This document shows, one piece after another, positions 6,486 to 13,572 of a stretch of 23,600 nucleotides of DNA. Where the stretch lies: contig JAEYYP010000462.1 of the NCBI GenBank assembly GCA_023428425.1, forward strand, positions 1 to 23,600, read 5' to 3'. The stretch comes from Pseudomonadota bacterium (GTDB lineage: Bacteria; Pseudomonadota; Alphaproteobacteria; Rhizobiales; Devosiaceae). The notes under the pieces were generated by a model. That model did not search any database and had not been told where the DNA came from. It saw only the letters and a program-made list of their open reading frames with translations. A program made the position numbers and the translations under genes. How positions within the stretch are numbered: position 1 is the first letter of the stretch; each line of letters opens with the position of its first letter.

Positions 6486-8135
6486 TTACTCCGCCGGCTT
6501 GAGAGTGACGGCGACCGCGGCTTCAGGCAGGTCGGCAACGACGTCGCTGCTTGCCGGTGCACGCCTTACGGTCATCCAGATGTTGAACGCTCCGACCATG
6601 GCGCCGAGCAGGAACAGCAGCCCGCCGAAGGCGCGAGCGATGTAGTAGGGATACATGGCGACCAGCGAGTCCACGAAGGAGTAGGCGAGCGAGTTGCCTT
6701 CGGTGTAGGTGCGCCACATGAGACCCTGGATCACGCCCGAGTTCCACATCGCGAAGATGTAGACGAGGGTTCCGGAGAGGGCGAGCCAGAAGTGCACTTC
6801 GACCAGGGTGTTCGAATACATCCCCTGTTTCTTCCAGATCGAAGGGACCAGGGTGTAGATCGAGCCGAAGGTGATCAGCGCCACCCAACCCAGAGCGCCC
6901 GCATGGACATGGCCAACTGTCCAGTCGGTGTAATGGGAGAGCGAGTTCACCGGGCGCACGGCCATGAACGAGCCCTCGAAGGTCGACAGGCCGTAGAAGA
7001 TAGCCGCCACGACCATGAAGCGCAGCGTGGCGTCGTCCCTAACCTTGTGCCAAGCCCCGCGTAGGGTCATCAACGCGTTACCTGCCGATGCCCACGAGGG
7101 GACCAGCAACATGACCGAAAAGGTCATGCCGAGGGTCTGCACCCATTGCGGTAGGGCCGTATAGTGCAGGTGGTGCGAGCCCGCCCACATGTAGAAGAAG
7201 GTGATTCCCCAGAAGCTCAGGATCGACAGCCGGTACGAGAAGATCGGCCGGTCCGCTCGCTTGGGCAGGTAGTAGTACATCATGGCGAGGAAGCCCGCGG
7301 TGAGGAAGAAGGCCACGGCGTTGTGGCCGTACCACCACTGCACCATCGCATCCTGCACGCCCGGCCAGATTGTGTAGCTCTTGGCGCTGCCAATCGAAGT
7401 CGGCAGTGCCAGATTGTTGACGATGTGGAGGATGGCGACCACCACGATGAACGCCATGTAGTACCAGTTGGCAACGTAGATGTGCGGCTCCTTCCGGCGC
7501 GCCAAGGTACGCAGGAAGAGGACGAAATACGTCACCCAGACGATGACGAGCCAGATGTCGGCATACCACTCCGGCTCGGCATATTCCTTGGACTGCGTGA
7601 TGCCCATGCCGTAGCCGGTGACCGCAAGGACACAGAAGAGATTGAAGCCGATGAGGACGAACCACGGCGACACCTGATCGGGGAGACGCGCCCGAGAGGT
7701 GCGTTGCACTACATGGAAGGAAGTCGCGATCAGCGCGTTGCCGCCGAAGCCGAAGATGACGCCCGTGGTGTGCATCGGTCGGAGTCGCCCGAAGCTCGAC
7801 CAAGCCTGCCCGAAGGTGAGCTCGGGCCAAGCGAGCTGCGCTGCGACCCAGACGCCGATGAACATGCCGAAGATCGCCCAGACCATGGTGAGTGCGATGC
7901 CGAACTTCGTCGGATCGTCGTAGTACTCATCCAGCCGGGAGGCTGGCGGATCGGGCAGATCCAGCCGGGGAAGCAGCAGCGCCGCGAAAAGCGCGCAGTA
8001 GACAATAATCAGCAAGCCGTGTGCGCCCAGGATGTCCCATCGCCCAGCAACCCCGAGGAAGAGGCCAGCAGCCGCCACGAGGAGCAGGAGCGCCATGCTG
8101 GCTTGTCGGTCGCTCCTGGTCATTCGGGCGATCAT
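6486..8135 (-). CDS. ccoN: cbb3-type cytochrome c oxidase subunit I, CcoN
   Basis: The 549-residue catalytic subunit reduces O2 to water at a heme b3-CuB centre and pumps protons; it has about 12 or more transmembrane helices. By comparison with known cbb3 enzymes, the ligands are in place. H122 (RLRPMHT) and H411 bind low-spin heme b, H409 binds heme b3, and H271 (WWYGHNAVAF) with H321/H322 (WAGSHHLHYTALP) binds CuB. Y315 is the likely cross-linked Tyr, six residues before the HH pair. The usual Pro of AGPHH is Ser here. GAAGGAGG lies seven bases before the ATG at 8135. It is the first gene of the ccoNOQP operon, 91 bases after gdhA. Confidence 0.97.
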   Translation of the reverse strand: MIARMTRSDRQASMALLLLVAAAGLFLGVAGRWDILGAHGLLIIVYCALFAALLLPRLDLPDPPASRLDEYYDDPTKFGIALTMVWAIFGMFIGVWVAAQLAWPELTFGQAWSSFGRLRPMHTTGVIFGFGGNALIATSFHVVQRTSRARLPDQVSPWFVLIGFNLFCVLAVTGYGMGITQSKEYAEPEWYADIWLVIVWVTYFVLFLRTLARRKEPHIYVANWYYMAFIVVVAILHIVNNLALPTSIGSAKSYTIWPGVQDAMVQWWYGHNAVAFFLTAGFLAMMYYYLPKRADRPIFSYRLSILSFWGITFFYMWAGSHHLHYTALPQWVQTLGMTFSVMLLVPSWASAGNALMTLRGAWHKVRDDATLRFMVVAAIFYGLSTFEGSFMAVRPVNSLSHYTDWTVGHVHAGALGWVALITFGSIYTLVPSIWKKQGMYSNTLVEVHFWLALSGTLVYIFAMWNSGVIQGLMWRTYTEGNSLAYSFVDSLVAMYPYYIARAFGGLLFLLGAMVGAFNIWMTVRRAPASSDVVADLPEAAVAVTLKPAE

Positions 8136-8226
8136 TGCTGTCCTCCTTCAGGCACGCCGGCCTAACACCGGCCTTTTGCGAGTCGGACGATACAAGCGAT
8201 ACGACTGAAATCAATAGCTGGCCCGG
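8136..8226 (-). promoter_or_regulatory. ccoN leader with possible FNR/FixK half-site
   Basis: This 91-base gap lies between the gdhA stop and the ccoN start. On the minus strand, 8214-8201 reads TTGAT-TTCA-GTCGT. The left half equals the TTGAT half of an anaerobox (TTGAT-N4-ATCAA) but the right half matches at only two of five bases. It lies about 66 bases before the ccoN ATG, a reasonable activator position. A short hairpin (8156-8172, GCCGG/CCGGC) also lies here. cbb3 operons are commonly FNR/FixK-activated, but the site itself is weak. Confidence 0.25.
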
Positions 8227-9582
8227 TCAGACGACGCCGAGCGCCCGCATTGCATCCGCGACGCGCACGAATCCGGTGATGTTTGCGCCGAGAACGTAGT
8301 CATTGGGCGTACCATAGGTCTCGGCTGTTTCCGCACAGGCATCATGGATGTCGTGCATGATCTGGGCCAGACGCTTCTCGGTTTCTTCGAAACCCCAGCT
8401 GTCGCGCGATGCATTCTGTTGCATCTCAAGTGCCGACGTGGCGACGCCGCCAGCGTTTGCTGCCTTGCCGGGTGCGAACAACACACCGGCCTGTTGGAAC
8501 ACGCGCACCGCATCAGGGGTAGATGGCATGTTGGCCCCCTCGCCTACTGCCTTGACGCCGTTCCTGACCAGCATCTGGGCGTCCTTGCCGGTGAGCTCGT
8601 TCTGAGTGGCCGAGGGCATCGCGACATCGCACGGCACATCCCAGATACTACCGCCCGCTATGAAGCGGACGCTTACACCGCGTGCCTTCGCGTACTCGCT
8701 AATGCGCTCGCGGCGAACTTCCTTGACGTCTTTCAGCAGGTCCAGATCAATACCGGACTCATCGACGACGTAGCCACTCGAGTCAGACGCCGCGATGACC
8801 CGGCCGCCGAAGGAGTGGACCTTCTCAATGGTGTAAAGCGCAACGTTGCCGGATCCTGAGACCACCACCTTCTTGCCGTCCAGGCCACTCCCGGTGCGCT
8901 CGAGCATTCGCTGGACGAAGTAGGTTGCACCATAACCCGTAGCTTCCTTCCGGGCGCGCGAGCCGCCATAGGCGAGGCCCTTGCCTGTCAGCACCCCTGC
9001 TTCGTAGCGGTTGGTGAGGCGCTTATACTGCCCGAACATATAACCGATCTCACGTCCGCCGACGCCGATGTCGCCGGCGGGCACGTCGGTATACTCTCCG
9101 ATATGCCGGTGAAGTTCGGTCATAAACGATTGGCAGAAGCGCATGACCTCGCCATCAGAACGGCCGCGGGGATTGAAGTCCGAACCGCCCTTGCCACCAC
9201 CGATGGGCATTCCGGTCAGAGCGTTCTTGAACGTCTGCTCGAAGCCGAGGAACTTGATGCTCCCCAAGTTGACCGAAGGATGGAAACGGAGCCCGCCCTT
9301 GTAAGGGCCGAGCGCCGAATTGAACTGAACGCGGAAGCCGCGGTTGATGTGCACCTGCCCCTTATCATCGGTCCAAGGCACGCGGAAAATGATCTGCCTT
9401 TCCGGCTCGCAGATCCGATCGAGGATGGCTCCCTCCAGGTAGTCTGGATGCTTCGCGACGACGCGTCCCAGGCTTTCGAAGACTTCGCGGACGGCTTGGT
9501 GAAATTCCGGCTCACCGGCATTGCGTTGCAAGACTTGCGTCAGAACGGGTTCGAGCTTTTCGTCGATGATGGTCACAGTCAA
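8227..9582 (-). CDS. gdhA: NADP-type glutamate dehydrogenase
   Basis: This 451-residue hexameric-type enzyme makes L-glutamate from 2-oxoglutarate and ammonium with NADPH, a main route of ammonium assimilation at high nitrogen. The whole length matches the bacterial GdhA family (E. coli GdhA is 447 residues). Visible: the substrate lysine region GPYKGGLRFHPSVN (92-105), the catalytic lysine region GGGKGGSDF (K131), DVPAGDIGVGGRE, the Rossmann motif VSGSGNVA, and ATQNELTGKDA followed by GVKAVGEGANMP. The start is a TTG at 9582-9580: the codon four upstream is TAG and no ATG or GTG intervenes. A GTG lies two codons downstream, and no strong Shine-Dalgarno is seen for either. It points into the ccoNOQP operon, 91 bases upstream of ccoN. 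Confidence 0.95.
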   Translation of the reverse strand: MTVTIIDEKLEPVLTQVLQRNAGEPEFHQAVREVFESLGRVVAKHPDYLEGAILDRICEPERQIIFRVPWTDDKGQVHINRGFRVQFNSALGPYKGGLRFHPSVNLGSIKFLGFEQTFKNALTGMPIGGGKGGSDFNPRGRSDGEVMRFCQSFMTELHRHIGEYTDVPAGDIGVGGREIGYMFGQYKRLTNRYEAGVLTGKGLAYGGSRARKEATGYGATYFVQRMLERTGSGLDGKKVVVSGSGNVALYTIEKVHSFGGRVIAASDSSGYVVDESGIDLDLLKDVKEVRRERISEYAKARGVSVRFIAGGSIWDVPCDVAMPSATQNELTGKDAQMLVRNGVKAVGEGANMPSTPDAVRVFQQAGVLFAPGKAANAGGVATSALEMQQNASRDSWGFEETEKRLAQIMHDIHDACAETAETYGTPNDYVLGANITGFVRVADAMRALGVV

Positions 9583-9866
9583 TCTCGTAATCTATGCGCC
9601 TGGGTCGTGTTGGCGTCATAGCGTGACGATCGGGGCACGTGAACACTAAATGTGCATGCTGCCTGAGAAACGCTCACTTCACACTCTAGGTGTCCGCAGC
9701 TCGACCACGTAGACCGAATGGGTATTGTCGACGGCGCCCCGTAGGCGGTTACCAAGCCTGCGAGCAAACCAAACATGGCGGACTCGCTGCCTTCTCCGAC
9801 CAGTGCGGGTTGCCGTCGGTGCAAACGGTTCACGTTCTTTGCAGAGGAGCAGGTCTCGCAGCGACG

Positions 9867-10790
9867 CTACAGGTGGAAATCACCGGACGATTCCGGCTGG
9901 TAGATCACCCTTTCGATCAGAATGCGTTGAGGACGATCTGAGACCACCCAGTCGATGGTGTCCCCTTCCCGGCACCCTAAGATCGCGGCGCCCAGGTCCG
10001 AAAGGACGGATAGCTTGCCGGAGCGGGCGTTGGCGTTCTGCGGGTAGACGAGGGAGACTTCCTTTTCTTCGTCGCCCAGATGCACCATGACCCTAGAGTT
10101 CATTGTCACGACATCCGGGCTGACGCACTGCGGGTCGACGACAATGGCTCGTTCGATCTCGTGTTCAAGTTCGACAACTGCCGGTCCCTGCTCGACTTCG
10201 ATCAGGTCCTGAAGCCGGGCCTTGTCTACTTCCGTGATGTAAATGTCGGCAGCATCGGCCATGGCGCCTTCGCGCAACAGCTCGCGATATCTGGCAGAGG
10301 TTATGGTCAGCGTCTTCAAGCTTGGCGTCTCAAGTTTGGAGCGGAACCCGCAACGCTCAAAAGCCTTCATGGACCGCGTGTTGTCTGGGTGAATCTTGGC
10401 AACCACAGTCTTGGCTCGCATTTCGAGAAAGGCGAGCTTCAGACCTTCGCGGATGGCGCTTGTGCCCAGCCTGCGTCCCCAATTGTCTTGGTCCCCGATG
10501 ACCAGGACGATTTCACATTCCGTCACCGTCTTGATCAGCCGGACGAAGCCGACCGCAGCACCGTTGCGGTCGTTTGCGATGAAGAACCGCCCGCCCTGAT
10601 TGAACAGGTGCGTCAGGATCGGCATCTGAGCTCGATCTACCGCCTGTGCGATGAACCGGGACACGTGGCGTGAATCGCTCAGGTGGCGTGTCACGCGCTC
10701 GTCTTCCAGCCAGTCCATCAAGATCAAGGCGTGTGTCCGAGTGATCTCTGGACACAACGAAACGAAGGGCGTGTTCATCGTCGGTACCAT
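9867..10790 (-). CDS. GNAT N-acetyltransferase fused to Rnk (nucleoside diphosphate kinase regulator) domain
   Basis: This is a two-domain protein of about 307 residues. The first ~155 residues form a GNAT acetyltransferase fold, with an acetyl-CoA motif like NWGRRLGTSAI, then KIHPDNTRSMKAFERCGF, the usual motif B. From about residue 173 (ADIYITEVDKARL) the protein is a complete Rnk: DVVTMNSRVMV, LVYPQNA, LSVLSDLGAAILG and IYQPESSGDFHL closely follow E. coli Rnk, including its C-terminus. Rnk belongs to the GreA/GreB C-terminal-domain superfamily, binds RNA polymerase and influences NDP kinase levels. Fusions of this architecture are known. ATGs at 10790 and 10778 are both possible starts; the frame runs open to 10961 without further domain features. 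No good Shine-Dalgarno was seen. The acetyl acceptor is unknown. Confidence 0.82.
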   Translation of the reverse strand: MVPTMNTPFVSLCPEITRTHALILMDWLEDERVTRHLSDSRHVSRFIAQAVDRAQMPILTHLFNQGGRFFIANDRNGAAVGFVRLIKTVTECEIVLVIGDQDNWGRRLGTSAIREGLKLAFLEMRAKTVVAKIHPDNTRSMKAFERCGFRSKLETPSLKTLTITSARYRELLREGAMADAADIYITEVDKARLQDLIEVEQGPAVVELEHEIERAIVVDPQCVSPDVVTMNSRVMVHLGDEEKEVSLVYPQNANARSGKLSVLSDLGAAILGCREGDTIDWVVSDRPQRILIERVIYQPESSGDFHL

Positions 10791-10989
10791 GGTTGAGAAT
10801 GAAAGCCTTTCAGGGCCGCCACCGTGTTGTTTTTTCGGATTAGTGCTGAAATTAGCAAAGGGTCGCTCAGAAAGAGCCAGCAAATGTGTGCTTCCACTGT
10901 GGTCACTTGCCCCCGGTGATGAGGACATGACGTACTCATGGATCGCTATGAGCTGGATCACTTCGAAACCTCAGATCCTACTCCCGTTG

Positions 10990-11026
10990 GCAGCGGCATG
11001 GCATAGTCATGGTGCCACGCCGCTGC
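10990..11026. repeat. strong hairpin downstream of rnk-like gene 2
   Basis: GCAGCGGCATGGCA (10990-11003) and TGCCACGCCGCTGC (11013-11026) pair over 14 bases with one mismatch around a 9-base loop. It lies 11 bases past the stop of the Rnk gene ending at 11038. There is no T-run on either side, so it is not a classical intrinsic terminator. It could protect the mRNA 3' end or be a protein-binding site. Confidence 0.6.
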
Positions 11027-11037
11027 GACAGCAGATG

Positions 11038-11478
11038 TCAGGCAGCCACGGGCGGCTCGGGCCATTCGTCGCTGGTATGCGCTACGCTGAGGACCGTCAG
11101 CAGCTCCTTGCGCCCATCGCGCGTGAGCCAGGTGATAGACTGGCCCTGGCTTAGGCCGATCAGTGCCGCCCCAACTGGCGTCATCACCGATATGCGGTTG
11201 CACTCGATGTTCGCCTCCGCCGGGAACACCAGCGTCACCTCGCGCTCATTCCCCTCGCTGGTGCGATAGCGGACCGTCGAGCCCATACGGACGACGTAGG
11301 GCGGCATTTGCTCCGGCACGACGACGCTCGCGCGATCGAGCTCGTAGAGCAGGTCATCGGCGACGGTGGAGGCTTCGTTGATCCCGGCATGGGCAAGCTT
11401 GGTCAGCAGCCTGAAGTCCTCGGTATTGAGCACGATGTGGGGCCTCAGGTTGAATTCCTGGAGGGTGGTGGTCGTCAT
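11038..11478 (-). CDS. Rnk-type GreA/GreB-family nucleoside diphosphate kinase regulator
   Basis: This 146-residue protein matches Rnk over its length. It has an N-terminal helical part with LLYELDRASVVVPEQMP, then the C-terminal beta-barrel shared with GreA/GreB: VVRMGSTVRY, REVTLVFPAEA, ISVMTPVGAALIGLSQGQSITW. Rnk proteins bind RNA polymerase near the secondary channel but lack the long coiled coil with acidic tip that GreA uses for transcript cleavage; that coiled coil is absent here too. GGAG lies seven bases before the ATG at 11478. It is the second Rnk domain in the window and clearly different in sequence from the one fused to GNAT. Any operon with its neighbours is loose (about 250-base gaps). 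Confidence 0.85.
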   Translation of the reverse strand: MTTTTLQEFNLRPHIVLNTEDFRLLTKLAHAGINEASTVADDLLYELDRASVVVPEQMPPYVVRMGSTVRYRTSEGNEREVTLVFPAEANIECNRISVMTPVGAALIGLSQGQSITWLTRDGRKELLTVLSVAHTSDEWPEPPVAA

Positions 11479-11551
11479 GGCAAAGCTCCCCGCATTGGAA
11501 ATGCGCAGGTTAAACGAAAAGGATGATTTGGGATGCGCAAGTCGTGCCGTG

Positions 11552-11584
11552 CCCTAAGCCCGGGCGCGCACGCCGGACCTAGGG
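11552..11584. repeat. hairpin with GCCCTAAG left arm
   Basis: CCCTAAGCCCGG (11552-11563) and CCGGACCTAGGG (11573-11584) pair over 12 positions with two mismatches around a 9-base loop, upstream of rnk-like gene 2. The left arm starts with GCCCTAAG (11551-11558), the same 8-mer seen at 12460 and 13376. No T-run follows. Confidence 0.5.
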
Positions 11585-11727
11585 TCGGAAGCCTGCTGCG
11601 GACAGCGTCCGGTGGGCAGGAAAGCCAATAATCAGCGCACGAGGAGTCATTTCACTAACCTAGGGACGATACTCAGGATGTCAACCACCCTCCCGGCCGC
11701 GTCAGGACTGGGCGGCTTGGCTGCCCA

Positions 11728-12216
11728 TCACGACATCTGTGGCATTCCCCGTCTGCCCGCGCCGAAGCCACGAATGAGATCGGAGAGAGCCGGTTCCGTC
11801 ACCTGCGCGGCGGCGGCCTCGACGCCGTACCAGCGGCGCTGGCGCTGCCCCATCTCCGGCCAGGTGTCGAGGAGGCGCGGCGAGCGAATGGCAAACACAT
11901 CGACGGCACACGGCAACAGCGAACCGTCGCCGAGCCCCTTGGTGTACTGGTAGGTGCCCACCATCGTATCTGTGCGCAAGGCATAGACACCTGCCTCCTC
12001 GAAGGCCTCGTGCAGGGCCGACAGGTCGTCTGTTTTCCCTTCGATCGACCAGCCCCGCGGTATCAGCCAGCGGCGGCTGGTCCGCGAGGTGACGAGCAAA
12101 ATGTCCGCCTCCACTGGACCGGGACGCCAGACCAGCGCGGCAACCTGCCGCGCCGGCTGTGCTGTCCGGCCATTGTCGTCCGGGCCGGAGGAGGTCACGC
12201 CCGGGGCAAGGCTCAT
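11728..12216 (-). CDS. NUDIX hydrolase, DIPP-like, with altered NUDIX box
   Basis: This 162-residue protein is related to NUDIX enzymes that hydrolyse diphosphoinositol polyphosphates or dinucleoside polyphosphates. The core starts at about residue 21 (ARQVAALVWR), followed by RWLIPRGWSIEGK and the NUDIX helix ALHEAFEEAGV. Against the consensus Gx5Ex7REUxEExGU (starting at G55), the metal-binding E70, E73, E74 and G76 are present. Position 7 is Lys (K61) instead of Glu and position 15 is His (H69) instead of Arg. Loss of the first Glu occurs in related alphaproteobacterial proteins; the Arg-to-His change is less usual. The ATG at 12216 is preferred over a GTG at 12222 because AGGGA sits seven bases upstream. 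It follows the 39-aa gene by two bases. Confidence 0.8.
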   Translation of the reverse strand: MSLAPGVTSSGPDDNGRTAQPARQVAALVWRPGPVEADILLVTSRTSRRWLIPRGWSIEGKTDDLSALHEAFEEAGVYALRTDTMVGTYQYTKGLGDGSLLPCAVDVFAIRSPRLLDTWPEMGQRQRRWYGVEAAAAQVTEPALSDLIRGFGAGRRGMPQMS

Positions 12217-12218
12217 GG

Positions 12219-12338
12219 TCACTTCCCTGCGGAAGACTTGGCGATCTTCGCCAGTTCCGCGACCGAGGAAGCGCTCGTGGTTTTCGCCTTGTTCTGCTTG
12301 GGTTTCTTGAGTTCACGGTTGCCGTTTCGCTTAGCCAT
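12219..12338 (-). CDS. small Lys-rich hypothetical protein, 39 aa
   Basis: The ATG at 12338 opens a basic peptide starting MAKRNGNRELKKPKQNK, followed by a short helix-prone tail. Small proteins beginning MAK(R/Q)xGNRE.KKPK are, to my knowledge, common in alphaproteobacteria and of unknown function. The frame stays open upstream to 12653, but that part crosses a strong hairpin and has no family features. It is two bases from the NUDIX start, so the two are probably co-translated. The ribosome binding site (AAGAG) is modest. Confidence 0.55.
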   Translation of the reverse strand: MAKRNGNRELKKPKQNKAKTTSASSVAELAKIAKSSAGK

Positions 12339-12469
12339 TTTCGATGCTCTTTTCTGACGCGCAGTTGGCTCGGCGTGCTGGAGTGACTCCACTCGCTCGA
12401 ACAGCGTAACTGCGCTGATATTCTTCTGGGATGACGGGCGCCGCGAGGGCTGCGGACATGCCCTAAGAA

Positions 12470-12508
12470 CCCCTGGTCCGCACTGCATTGCAGCGTGGGG
12501 ACCAGGGG
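12470..12508. repeat. strong hairpin between rnk-like gene 3 and the 39-aa gene
   Basis: CCCCTGGTCC (12470-12479) and GGACCAGGGG (12499-12508) are a perfect 10-bp inverted repeat. The 19-base interior can pair further (CAC/GTG and TGC/GCA around ATT). The 8-mer GCCCTAAG lies just outside at 12460-12467. It is downstream of the Rnk gene on the minus strand; no T-run follows on that strand. Confidence 0.6.
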
Positions 12509-12552
12509 CTAATGCCGTGCCTGCGCGCGCGTTGGCAGGATAGGTGCGCCTA

Positions 12553-12954
12553 TCATTGCCGCGTCGCCGGCGGGGTAACGGACAGAACCGCGAACTCCCG
12601 GAAATCGCCGTCCCAACCCATTCGGGTGATGCTTTGTCCAGGCCGCAGTCCAAGCAGCGTGGCGCCTATCGGGGAGAGCACCGAGATCACGCCGGCGGCT
12701 GCGTCCGCCTCGTCGGGATGGACGAGCGTGACCGTTACGTCGGCGCCTTCGGATCTGTAGGTAACCGTCGAGCCAAGGCGCACGACCTCGGGCGGCAGCG
12801 TGGCGTCGGCGACGATGCTGGCCCGATCAAGCTCGTAGTGGAGGAAGTCACTGTCGTCGGCACTATGACCAGGGCCGGTCATTGTAAGTATCAGGAGCCG
12901 GCGATGCTCGGCGCTGCCAAGTGTAATCGCGGGTCGCATGGGATCGTATTGCAT
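12553..12954 (-). CDS. Rnk-type GreA/GreB-family protein (third copy)
   Basis: A 133-residue Rnk-like protein. The N-terminal helical hairpin includes HRRLLILTM and DFLHYELDRASIVADATLP. The GreA/GreB-type C-terminal barrel includes VVRLGSTVTYR, VTLVHPDEAD and VISVLSPIGATLLGLRPGQSITRM. It resembles the copy at 15793-16197 more than the others, with about half of aligned residues identical by eye, so the two are probably recent paralogs. The start ATG at 12954 has only a weak GGA upstream; M6 at 12939 is an alternative. The upstream region is the hairpin-rich divergent spacer. Confidence 0.83.
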   Translation of the reverse strand: MQYDPMRPAITLGSAEHRRLLILTMTGPGHSADDSDFLHYELDRASIVADATLPPEVVRLGSTVTYRSEGADVTVTLVHPDEADAAAGVISVLSPIGATLLGLRPGQSITRMGWDGDFREFAVLSVTPPATRQ

Positions 12955-12973
12955 GTTGCATCCGTGTCGAATT

Positions 12974-12997
12974 ACCCGCAGCGCTGACGCCGCGGGT
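12974..12997. repeat. hairpin in the leader of rnk-like gene 3
   Basis: ACCCGC (12974-12979) pairs with GCGGGT (12992-12997). After one mismatch, GCG pairs with CGC around a CTGA loop. It lies 20 bases before the minus-strand start at 12954, so it would be in the 5' leader of that gene and could affect translation. Confidence 0.45.
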
Positions 12998-13070
12998 TAG
13001 TTGATATTCGAGGTGATGCGCGACTGCAGCGGGCAGATCGATCTATCGGATGCCGAGCGTGCTGCAGGTC

Positions 13071-13105
13071 TCCCTAGACCTGCTTGCGCTGAGCAGGTCT
13101 AGGGA
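13071..13105. repeat. perfect 13-bp inverted repeat
   Basis: TCCCTAGACCTGC (13071-13083) and GCAGGTCTAGGGA (13093-13105) pair perfectly around a 9-base loop. The arm contains CCCTAG/CTAGGG, like the ends of neighbouring hairpins. No T-run follows, so a terminator role is not obvious. Confidence 0.7.
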
Positions 13106-13113
13106 CGCACTTC

Positions 13114-13131
13114 GCGGGAGGCATGTCCCGC
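13114..13131. repeat. 6-bp inverted repeat next to the 13-bp hairpin
   Basis: GCGGGA (13114-13119) and TCCCGC (13126-13131) with a 6-base loop, directly after the larger hairpin. It may be a second stem of the same structured region. Confidence 0.35.
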
Positions 13132-13376
13132 CCCAACTGTCGCAACCAGCGATTTGAAAGACCTCTGCATGCCCCCAAGGTAGGGAGGCGGGCGGGAATG
13201 TCAACCGGACGGATATGGTCGCAGACGAAAGTCGGAGATTGGCGAATTCAACCCCGACCAAGGGCCTAGCTCGGAGCCTTGATACCGACCTCCAGAGGCT
13301 CCATCTTAAAGGCATGAGCAACATGTTCATCACATTGCTGCCCCTTGTGCGAGAGCCTCTGTTGACGGGACTGCAG

Positions 13377-13416
13377 CCCTAAGCCGGCGCATGCCTTCGG
13401 CGTCGCCCGCTTAGGG
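13377..13416. repeat. long hairpin with CCCTAAGC / GCTTAGGG ends
   Basis: CCCTAAGC (13377-13384) pairs perfectly with GCTTAGGG (13409-13416). After one mismatch the interior continues with GGCG/CGCC and ATGCC/GGCGT around a 3-base TTC loop, with one bulge and one G-T pair. Nearly the whole 40 bases can fold. The left arm begins within GCCCTAAG (13376-13383). Confidence 0.6.
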
Positions 13417-13444
13417 ACACCCCTACCTGTCCATCCGGATTGCG

Positions 13445-13462
13445 ACGTCAGTTTGCTGACGT
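13445..13462. repeat. ACGTCAG / CTGACGT palindrome
   Basis: A perfect 7-bp inverted repeat with a TTTG spacer lies about 110 bases before Rnk copy 4. Its size and spacing suit a dimeric regulator's operator; no particular regulator is implied. Confidence 0.45.
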
Positions 13463-13572
13463 GAATGCGTCGTGTCGACCGCCAGACAGGCGGCAAGCGT
13501 GAGCTTGTCCGCCACTCGATCGGCATGCGGTTAATCGCCATCCGTCCCGAGACCTCGTGATGGGGACTGACA

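Larger units (their letters stand above)
12955..13572. other. 618-bp hairpin-rich divergent intergenic region
   Basis: It separates Rnk copy 3 (minus) from copy 4 (plus) and must contain promoters for both directions. I find no believable gene. It holds at least five inverted repeats (12974-12997, 13071-13105, 13114-13131, 13377-13416, 13445-13462) and a smaller one, CCGCC/GGCGG, at 13479-13493. I could not identify convincing -35/-10 elements or an EcfG-type GGAAC-N16-CGTT promoter. Confidence 0.55.

Noticed and set aside
6198..8165. Long plus-strand frames opposite ccoO and ccoN
   Set aside because: Their His/Asp/Glu/Arg-rich translations mirror the hydrophobic codons of the oxidase genes and carry no motif.
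8156..8177. GCCGG-loop-CCGGC followed by CTTTT as a terminator
   Set aside because: The T-run is on the plus strand, where no gene ends. For gdhA (minus) the hairpin is followed by the ccoN ribosome binding site, not by Ts.
11038..11478. Calling the Rnk-like genes greA
   Set aside because: They are too short and lack the long N-terminal coiled coil with the acidic tip needed for transcript cleavage.
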